DNA of 12,882 nt. It comes from JANXLS01 sp038227045 (GTDB lineage Bacteria; Planctomycetota; SZUA-567; H5-PLA8). This document shows, in pieces, positions 7,809 to 12,882 of this stretch. The position numbers and the translations under genes are program-made. Positions within the stretch are counted from its first letter, which is position 1, and every line of letters starts with the position of its first letter. The notes beneath the pieces were generated by a model that did no database searches, was not told the DNA's origin, and saw only the letters and a list, made by a program, of their open reading frames with translations. Location of the stretch: NCBI GenBank assembly GCA_038227045.1, contig JBBRQD010000141.1, positions 1-12,882 on the forward strand, given 5' to 3'.

Positions 7809-9182
7809 CTAAATCGCCATCATTTCCTTGATCTGCTGGGTCGCGATGCCGAGGGGGCGTTCCAGCGGCACGCCTGTGCACGCCAGCAGCGTGGTCAACA
7901 GGTCGCCCTGGTTCCCTTTGACTCCAGTAATAAAACGGCCGGTCTTCAGCGCTCCACCGCCCTTGCCGGCGATGATGAACGGCAGATTCTCGCGGGCGTG
8001 CTTGTTGCCGTCCTCAAGGCCCGAACCCCACATCATGATACAATTGTCGAGCAGCGTGCCGTCGCCTTCCCGAAGGCCGGCCATCTTCTTCACCATATAC
8101 GCGAACTGCGCGATGTTGAAGGCGGTGATCGCGGCGACCTTGCGGACTTTCTCCGGTTCGTTGTTGTGATGCGTCTGCGAATGATGCTCGTCTTTGAAAC
8201 CGGTTTCGGGGTATGACACACCGTTGGGCGTGGAACCGATGTAGGTGCTCACGCGCGTCGTATCCGTTTGGAAGGCGAGCACGTTCAAGTCACACATTAC
8301 CTGCATGTATTCGCTGCGCTTGTCGCCTTGGGGAATCTTGATCTCGATCGGCGGCGAGTCCGGCGCATTGCGCTGGGTCGTGCTGACGCCGGCCTTCTCC
8401 AGCGCCGCCTCCTTTTGCCGATATTCGATCGCGGCAATGCGCCGTTCCACCGCGCGCACCGCATCGAGGTATTCGTCCAGCTTTTGCTGGTCGTCCTGCG
8501 CGAGCTTGCGACGCAGGTCGCGGGCGCCGCCGATGACCAGATCAAGCATGCCGCGGTCGAGCGGGTCGCGCTTCGCCAGCGCGCCCGTTTTGTCGGACTT
8601 GCCAAAGAGGCGGTTGAGCACCGCGCGCGGATTAATCTCCGCCGGCAGCGCCTGTGTCGAGGTGCGGAAACTGCAGTGCGAATAGTAACCTTCGTTCAAC
8701 CCCTCTTGATTTTCCTTATGTGTCTGCGGCATCGTGGCCAATTCCAGCGACGGCAGCGACGTGAAGCCGCCGATATAGTTCGCGGCGATCTGGTCTGCGG
8801 AAATGCCAATATCGATCCGGTTGCGATGATTAGCGTCCGGCAATTTCGCAGTCAGCCATGTGGAAAGCTCAAGCGCGTGCGGCGCGCCATCGAAGGGCGC
8901 AATCGGCACGCCGGAGATGCCTTTTACCATCAGGCACTGGTCAAGCACCGGACGAAGCGACTCAATGCCAGAGGGAGGCGCAGTCAGAAAAGTCTCCGGC
9001 GTCGCAGGCCAAAACTGGTCCATAATGACGCCGTGCGGCATGTACATGAAGCCAAGTCGAACAGGCGGCTTGGCCTTCCTAGGCTCATCAGCCCAGCCGA
9101 TGCTTTCCAAAAACGGTAAACCAAGCGCGACACCAACGCCTTTCAGCAGCGTCCGGCGATTCATCAGAGAGTGATTTGGCAT
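7809..9182 (-). CDS. DUF1552 (HxxSHH) protein with Tat signal
   Basis: This is a 457-residue member of the DUF1552 family, also named HXXSHH after its conserved motif. Its role is unknown. It is nearly always encoded next to a DUF1592 cytochrome, as here. A Tat signal (NRRTLLKG at 8-15, hydrophobic stretch to about 24) predicts export of a folded protein. The start of the mature part (LGFMYMPHGV) and the segment around KGISG are typical of the family. The name motif reads H334-S-Q-T-H338-H339, so threonine replaces serine. A helical stretch near residues 215-265 (LDEYLDAVRAVERRIAAIE) is also usual. ATG 9182 is chosen because AAAGGA lies 10 nt upstream; a second ATG at 9164 has no such site. 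The gene begins 24 bp from the stop of a small unknown gene that separates it from DUF1592. Confidence 0.9.
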   Translation of the reverse strand: MPNHSLMNRRTLLKGVGVALGLPFLESIGWADEPRKAKPPVRLGFMYMPHGVIMDQFWPATPETFLTAPPSGIESLRPVLDQCLMVKGISGVPIAPFDGAPHALELSTWLTAKLPDANHRNRIDIGISADQIAANYIGGFTSLPSLELATMPQTHKENQEGLNEGYYSHCSFRTSTQALPAEINPRAVLNRLFGKSDKTGALAKRDPLDRGMLDLVIGGARDLRRKLAQDDQQKLDEYLDAVRAVERRIAAIEYRQKEAALEKAGVSTTQRNAPDSPPIEIKIPQGDKRSEYMQVMCDLNVLAFQTDTTRVSTYIGSTPNGVSYPETGFKDEHHSQTHHNNEPEKVRKVAAITAFNIAQFAYMVKKMAGLREGDGTLLDNCIMMWGSGLEDGNKHARENLPFIIAGKGGGALKTGRFITGVKGNQGDLLTTLLACTGVPLERPLGIATQQIKEMMAI

Positions 9183-9190
9183 GGCTGGTG

Positions 9191-9217
9191 GTTCCTTTTA
9201 AGAAGACTACACCAAAG
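9191..9217 (-). promoter_or_regulatory. Leader module of the DUF1552 gene (CTTTGGTGTA ... AAAGGAAC)
   Basis: On the minus strand, CTTTGGTGTA (9217-9208) and AAAGGAAC (9198-9191) occur with 9 nt between them, just before ATG 9182. This is the second copy of the module found before the Gfo/Idh/MocA gene. Here the 10-mer overlaps the last codons and TAG stop (9209-9207) of the small gene, so the end of that gene may have been fixed by pre-existing leader sequence. Confidence 0.4.
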
Positions 9218-9548
9218 TTTGCCTGTCTCGTTGGGATACCTTTGGACACTTCGAACGATTAATCAATCTAAATCCGTTTGGCCGGGACACAAAATCAACG
9301 GCGATCATGTATGTCGCGTCAGTTCCCACATCCAAAGGAACCAATGGGTACCCGTCGGAATCATTCGTATTGTTTCCAACCAACTCCTTTATAGCCTCGA
9401 CGATGTATTCGTAAGATACCTGTTTTGAATTTACAAATAACGCCGCATCCGAAGCAATTGGGTACTCATCGAATCCCTTCAATACCATGAACATCCCACA
9501 CTCTGCCATCCATCCAATAGCGTCGTTCATTTGCTCGTTAGTGCTCAT
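9207..9548 (-). CDS. Small hypothetical protein
   Basis: This 113-residue protein belongs to no family I recognise. GGGAG (9560-9556) lies 7 nt before ATG 9548, a good ribosome binding site, and the product has a normal mixed composition, so it is probably real. There is no signal peptide or membrane segment, so it should be cytoplasmic, unlike its exported neighbours. The N-terminal half has a hydrophobic, Met-rich segment (IGWMAECGMFMVL) and a helix-like VEAIKELVG. The C-terminus is basic and polar. Base composition is visibly lower in GC than the flanking genes. It sits between DUF1592 and DUF1552, which are normally adjacent, and next to a palindromic repeat, so it may be an insertion. 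The last residues overlap the DUF1552 leader. The size and look would fit an immunity-type or orphan protein, but this is a guess. Confidence 0.65.
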   Translation of the reverse strand: MSTNEQMNDAIGWMAECGMFMVLKGFDEYPIASDAALFVNSKQVSYEYIVEAIKELVGNNTNDSDGYPLVPLDVGTDATYMIAVDFVSRPNGFRLINRSKCPKVSQRDRQTLV

Positions 9549-9636
9549 TGCTCATCTCCCAAGATCGTTGCGGCCCAATTACGCCCCCACCATTACCTTC
9601 TGCACCGCGCTGCAATCAGCGTTCCAGAAGCACATC

Positions 9637-9741
9637 TGTTTTGCCCTTTCAGGGCGATACATCCTTAATCGCATTCACACCCGGGGTTGCGCGCTGCGCG
9701 CTTAACCCGGGCTGATATGTTCCGGCCTTTCAGGCCGAAAA
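9637..9741. repeat. Palindrome-rich, REP-like element
   Basis: Three inverted repeats lie close together: GCCCT-TTC-AGGGC (9643-9655); a long one with CCCGGGGTT (9680-9688) and AACCCGGG (9704-9711) around GCGCGC-T-GCGCGC (9689-9701); and CGGCCT-TTC-AGGCCG (9723-9737). The outer two share the loop and closing pattern CCT-TTC-AGG, so they look like related copies flanking the middle one. From memory, similar CCCTTTCAGGG and CCCGGGG palindromes recur between genes in PVC and related genomes as dispersed repeats, but I cannot confirm this here. The stretch from 9549 to 9773 shows no other gene. The element could also end transcription between DUF1592 and the small gene. Confidence 0.6.
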
Positions 9742-9773
9742 CAAAACGTCGCGATTCTGATTGATAGCCAGCC

Positions 9774-11903
9774 TTACTTTTCGGTTTGCTTTTTCTTCTC
9801 AATTCCGTCTGCTTTCTTCTCAGCTCCGTCGTTCTTCACGGCTGCGTCTGCCTTTTTCTCAACTCCGTCTTTCTTAACGGCTCCGTCAGTCTTCTTTGCA
9901 GCTGCGTCCGCTTTCTTCTCATTTGCGACTGCTTTTTTAGCGGGCGGGAGTCGTTCGACGCGGCGATTAAGGAATGGATAACTGGTGACGACCTCCATGA
10001 CCAAAGTCTGCATGTGGTAGTCGTCCCGCGCGATGGCTTTCATCATGCCGTCCACAACGATCTCGTCGTAGCCTTCGAGCTGGCGGCACAGCGCGTAGGC
10101 CAGCAGCTTTTCGGTAAGATTGCGCGCTAGTTCTTCCTTGCGTCCGGCGATGATGGCTTTCAATTCTTTCGGCGAGGTGAAATGCTTCCCGCCCGGCAAC
10201 TCTCCCGCGGCGTCGATCGGCCCGCCCGAGTCATCCTTCTCGCGCCAGCGCCCTATGGCATCGAAGTTCTCGAGGCCGAAGCCGATGGGGTCGAGAATCT
10301 TGTGGCAATTTGCACAAACGACATTGGTGCGATGCAGTTCAGTGCGTTGGCGCAGCGTCAGGTTCGCCACTTTTTTGTGGTCCTGCTTGTCCAAAGCCGG
10401 GACATTCGGCGGTGCCGGCGGCACATGCTCGCCCAGCACCTGCTCCAGCACCCATACGCCGCGCTTCACGGCGCTGGTGCGATCGGGAAACGAGGTCATC
10501 GCGAGGATTCCGGACATCCCAAGGATGCCGCCGCGATTAGCGTCCGTCAGCGTCACCCGGCGCATCTCCGGGCCTGCGACACCGTCTTTCAAACCGTAGA
10601 GCTCGGCGAGCGTGCCGTTCAGGTACGTATAATCGCAGTCCACCAGACTGACGACACTCCGATTTTCGCGCACGACGCTCTCAAAAACCAAGCGGACTTC
10701 GTCGTACATCGACGCACGCATCGCTGGCGTCATCTGTGGGAACTTCGCCAAGTCGAACGTCTTGCTTTCCAGGCCCGCAATCCCAAGCCATTGCACGCCG
10801 AAGCCGTCGAACAACGCGCGCGACTGGCCGTCCTTCAGCATCCGTTTTACTTGTGCCCGAAGCACGGGCAGTTCGTGAAGCGTCCCGCTGTCGGCGAGAG
10901 CCAGAAGTTCCGCATCCGGCATTGTGGCCCAGAGAAAATACGACAGGCGCGACGCGAGTTGATAGTCATCGAGCGGAACGACCGCCTTGCCAGGCTCTGG
11001 CTCCTTCCCGGGAGTGATGAACAAAAACTGCGGCGACACCAGTATCGCCTTGAGCATCAGCCGCAGCGACGCTGGATAGGAAAGTTTGTTGGCCTGCGCC
11101 AGTTCGAAGACCTTCGCCAGAGTTTCAATTTCCCCTTCCGACGCCGGACGGCGATACGCCCGATGAGCCAGCAACCGGGCCACCGCCTTCGCCGCTTCGC
11201 GGAGATCCCCGCAGGGCGCCGGCTTCGGCTTCGGTTCCGTCTCTGGCACCAGCACGGCCGGTTCGCCGAATAGGCGCTTCTGCGCTTCCGTCGGAGGCCC
11301 ATCCTTCGGCCCGAGCACACGGTCCAGCACGGCGTTCGCAATGTCGAGGTACTGCTCTGTCTGCATCGGCGAAAGCGCGTTCAGATACCCGGGGCCCGCC
11401 ACATCGTCGGGCAGCTCTGCGGCAACCGCCGGATCAACCCCGAGGAAACTATGCAGCGTGTTGCCAAACTCGACCTTCGTCAGCCGCCGGATCACAAACT
11501 GTCCGGGGTCTTTCGGACTGAGATATTTGAGCGACGCCATCCATTCCGCGAACTTCAGCCGTTCCTCGTCTGTCGGCTGCTTCTTATCTTCCGGCGGCAT
11601 CTCATGTGCCTTCAATTGGACGAGCGCGAGCTGCCAGTTTTTGCGAAACTCGCCGCCTTCGGGACGTGAGACGGCATAGTGAAATGTCACGCCGCCCTTT
11701 CGTTTATTTTCGCCGTGGCATTCGAAGCAATAGGTTTTGATGAACGGAGTCACCTCCGTGCGAAACGTCTTCACGGCCTCCGCTCGGCGCGAGTCATCGG
11801 TGCTCTCCAGGGAAGCCGCGAAAGAGCGCCCCAGCGCGCCAAGCGCCATACCCACGATGGCAACAGTCATCAGGCCACTACGAGGGAAATTGGAAAACGT
11901 CAT
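9774..11903 (-). CDS. DUF1592-type planctomycete cytochrome-like protein with two haem c motifs
   Basis: This 709-residue exported protein carries the usual domain series of the DUF1592 family. A signal peptide spans about residues 12-31. PSCyt1 has C59-F-E-C62-H63, then a stretch like PSD3/DUF1587 near 135-200, PSD5/DUF1595 near 235-290, DUF1592/PSD4 near 310-380 (LDDYQLASRLSYFLW), PSCyt3/DUF1588 near 450-560 with C530-A-N-C533-H534 and DPIGFG, and DUF1585/PSD2 near 575-650 (LLAYALCRQLEGYD). The two CxxCH motifs predict covalent haem c, hence electron transfer outside the cytoplasm; the substrate is unknown. Residues 652-709 add a repetitive Lys/Ala/Asp/Glu tail not part of the core family. 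It is probably upstream partner of DUF1552, but a repeat and a small gene lie between. The start at 11903 lacks a good ribosome binding site; ATG 11870 is an alternative that would still keep most of the signal peptide. Confidence 0.9.
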   Translation of the reverse strand: MTFSNFPRSGLMTVAIVGMALGALGRSFAASLESTDDSRRAEAVKTFRTEVTPFIKTYCFECHGENKRKGGVTFHYAVSRPEGGEFRKNWQLALVQLKAHEMPPEDKKQPTDEERLKFAEWMASLKYLSPKDPGQFVIRRLTKVEFGNTLHSFLGVDPAVAAELPDDVAGPGYLNALSPMQTEQYLDIANAVLDRVLGPKDGPPTEAQKRLFGEPAVLVPETEPKPKPAPCGDLREAAKAVARLLAHRAYRRPASEGEIETLAKVFELAQANKLSYPASLRLMLKAILVSPQFLFITPGKEPEPGKAVVPLDDYQLASRLSYFLWATMPDAELLALADSGTLHELPVLRAQVKRMLKDGQSRALFDGFGVQWLGIAGLESKTFDLAKFPQMTPAMRASMYDEVRLVFESVVRENRSVVSLVDCDYTYLNGTLAELYGLKDGVAGPEMRRVTLTDANRGGILGMSGILAMTSFPDRTSAVKRGVWVLEQVLGEHVPPAPPNVPALDKQDHKKVANLTLRQRTELHRTNVVCANCHKILDPIGFGLENFDAIGRWREKDDSGGPIDAAGELPGGKHFTSPKELKAIIAGRKEELARNLTEKLLAYALCRQLEGYDEIVVDGMMKAIARDDYHMQTLVMEVVTSYPFLNRRVERLPPAKKAVANEKKADAAAKKTDGAVKKDGVEKKADAAVKNDGAEKKADGIEKKKQTEK

Positions 11904-12211
11904 GCTGTGTTCGTGCTTCAGAAGAGGTCCTCACCATGGCGTTGGTGATAATCGCCAGTGATGAAGTACACCCGGTAGCGGGCAGCTCCGATAAAATTCC
12001 GTGACGAACCAATCCGGCGTATATGATGCGGTGGTGCATGGCTATGGATGGCCATCTCGAATTGAACGAGCACCGCTGGTGCGGAGCCCGGGTCAACACG
12101 CGGATCGTTGTGTCCGGTGATCGAGAATAGCAGCGAAAACTGAGCCAAATCGTTCAAAGCGATCCGATATAGCTAGCACACAAAGAATAGGCACAGCAGC
12201 GATTAAGAAAA
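11904..12211. other. Intergenic stretch with an unassigned 79-codon open frame
   Basis: No clear gene lies between DUF1592 and the tRNA. On the minus strand a frame runs from TTG 12157 to a stop at 11918 (79 codons), without a convincing ribosome binding site. Its conceptual product is rich in His and Arg, with GDYHQRHG close to the end. It may be chance, a decayed gene, or part of a dispersed repeat. The promoter for DUF1592 should lie in this stretch, but I see no well-spaced -35/-10 pair. Confidence 0.3.
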
Positions 12212-12285
12212 TATCCCCGGCGGGACTCGAACCCACGACCTCCGGTTTAGGAAACCAGCGCTCTATCCATCTGAGCTACGGGGAC
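12212..12285 (-). tRNA. tRNA-Arg (anticodon CCT)
   Basis: The 74-nt cloverleaf is complete. The acceptor stem is GTCCCCG with CGGGGAT (one G-T pair) and discriminator A. The D arm is GCTC/GAGC. The anticodon stem is CTGGT/ACCGG with loop TTCCTAA, giving anticodon CCT that reads AGG. The T arm is GTGGG/CCCGC with the usual TTCGA in its loop. CCA is not encoded. TTTTCTTAAT follows the 3' end and may help termination. Confidence 0.95.
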
Positions 12286-12322
12286 AAGGACTTAGCTATG
12301 CAACAAATCGGCAACAAATGAG

Positions 12323-12350
12323 TTAACAACACTCGTTGCTCAAATATGCT
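12323..12350 (+). promoter_or_regulatory. Predicted sigma70-type promoter of the right-end ORF
   Basis: TTAACA (12323-12328) and TATGCT (12345-12350) are spaced by 16 bp, with the same -10 hexamer as the promoter predicted for the large oxidoreductase. Transcription would start near 12357, leaving a short leader before ATG 12381. Two direct repeats of GCAACAAAT lie just upstream, at 12300-12319. Confidence 0.35.
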
Positions 12351-12380
12351 GACCCTAACGAACTCGAACGAGGGCAGCGC

Positions 12381-12770
12381 ATGAAACTGACTCCTAAAAA
12401 GTTAGCCGGAGGCAACGGTTTTGGCATTGCCTTCCGTCACCCACTTCACGATGGAAAATATTGTCGGCGCGGTCTCGGAACTACAGACGAAACGACCGCC
12501 TGGGCGATCTGCCGCGACATGATTGCATTATTCGATAATCCCGCACTTTTGCAAGAGCCAGATTCCCCGAAGCTGCTGGCTTACGAGCGCCGCGCTGTCG
12601 AAATTGTGCTCGGCGAAGAACACGCGGATAGAGTTTTTGGGAGCGGCAAACGGCCGGCTTTCACACATGCCGATCTCAACGAAATTCGCGATCGGCATGA
12701 CAACGGTGTCTGGCATGACTCCGCCGAAAAGGTGAAATTGTTCTTATTGATTCCAGCCTTGCCAAAGTAG
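12381..12770 (+). CDS. Hypothetical protein, probably 3'-truncated
   Basis: The start ATG 12381 has GAGGG (12370-12374) 6 nt upstream; the frame is open from TTG 12336, but this start is better. The 129-residue product begins MKLTPKKLAGG, followed by FRHPLHDGKYCRRGLGTTDE at about 18-37. From memory that segment resembles the N-terminus of large hypothetical proteins that continue into a P-loop ATPase region, and also loosely the arm-binding domain of tyrosine recombinases; neither is secure. The middle (residues 60-110) is helical and charged. The sequence stops abruptly after AEKVK with a short hydrophobic end (LFLLIPALPK), only 28 bp before a transposase start. The last codons therefore probably come from an insertion sequence, and the ORF is a fragment. 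Codon use looks less GC-biased than in the main cluster. Confidence 0.55.
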   Translation: MKLTPKKLAGGNGFGIAFRHPLHDGKYCRRGLGTTDETTAWAICRDMIALFDNPALLQEPDSPKLLAYERRAVEIVLGEEHADRVFGSGKRPAFTHADLNEIRDRHDNGVWHDSAEKVKLFLLIPALPK

Positions 12771-12797
12771 ACGACAGTAACAGCCGATACATAGTAC

Positions 12798-12882
12798 ATG
12801 AGACCTATCGGAAGCGCTGAAGAACTTGAACGCCGCCGCCGCCAAGCCGTTGAGGCAGTCAAACGCGGCGAAAAACAAGCTA
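12798..12882 (+). CDS. N-terminus of an IS630-like transposase (partial)
   Basis: From ATG 12798 the frame is open to the window end, 28 codons: MRPIGSAEELERRRRQAVEA, then KRGEKQ. This closely matches the start of the helix-turn-helix domain of IS630-family and related transposase proteins, which typically begin MRPxGSxExLExRRRxAVELL and continue into a resolvase-like HTH. The DNA-binding helices and the DDE catalytic domain would lie beyond the window. The start and frame are clear, but only the first helix is visible. It reads in the same direction as the truncated ORF in front of it. Confidence 0.65.
   Translation, partial: MRPIGSAEELERRRRQAVEAVKRGEKQA

Noticed and set aside
7074..8216. 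A 380-codon + strand open frame across the DUF1501/DUF1552 boundary
   Set aside because: Both minus-strand genes are well supported, and this frame is rich in Arg and His without motifs.
9643..9737. CRISPR array
   Set aside because: The repeats are inverted hairpins that differ in sequence; there are no regularly spaced direct repeats or spacers.
12300..12319. Direct repeats of GCAACAAAT beside the tRNA as an integration site
   Set aside because: They lie on the 5' side of the tRNA, whereas integrases usually use the 3' end. No copy of the tRNA 3' end and no integrase catalytic domain are visible.

Overview
The window looks like a chromosomal segment of a planctomycete or a close relative in the PVC group. 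The main evidence is a set of secreted protein families largely typical of that lineage: DUF1501, DUF1552 and a DUF1592-type protein with two haem c motifs. A Tat-exported Gfo/Idh/MocA oxidoreductase and a secreted SGNH hydrolase fit the same picture. The assignment rests on recognised family signatures, not on any search. Base composition is GC-rich through most genes and visibly lower around 9207-9548 and at the right end.

Layout. Positions 1-190 hold a nested palindrome and the start region of a secreted SGNH/GDSL hydrolase on the + strand (best start TTG 191, end 955). A strong hairpin (963-990) lies where this gene meets a long run of minus-strand genes. Read in transcription order from the right, that run is: tRNA-Arg(CCT) at 12212-12285; a two-haem DUF1592 protein (9774-11903); a small unknown protein (9207-9548); DUF1552 (7809-9182); DUF1501 (6288-7637); a 1204-residue flavin/iron-sulfur oxidoreductase (2485-6099); and a Tat-exported Gfo/Idh/MocA oxidoreductase (996-2381). 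At the right end a + strand ORF (12381-12770) appears to be cut off by an insertion sequence whose transposase start (12798 onward, IS630-like) runs off the window.

How the genes may work together. The DUF1592, DUF1552 and DUF1501 proteins probably act together outside the cytoplasm: one carries two CxxCH haem motifs and the other two carry twin-arginine signals. Their biochemical role is not established. The 1204-residue protein has its own predicted promoter and is cytoplasmic. It carries, in one chain, the domains of both subunits of the electron-bifurcating transhydrogenase Nfn (NfnB-like, then NfnA-like), which is the most striking protein in the window. The Gfo/Idh/MocA gene and the DUF1552 gene share a leader module (CTTTGGTGTA followed by AAAGGAAC), which suggests a common regulatory input or a common promoter type. 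Non-coding structure includes a palindrome-rich repeat at 9637-9741 and a perfect 15-bp palindrome just before the DUF1501 ribosome binding site.
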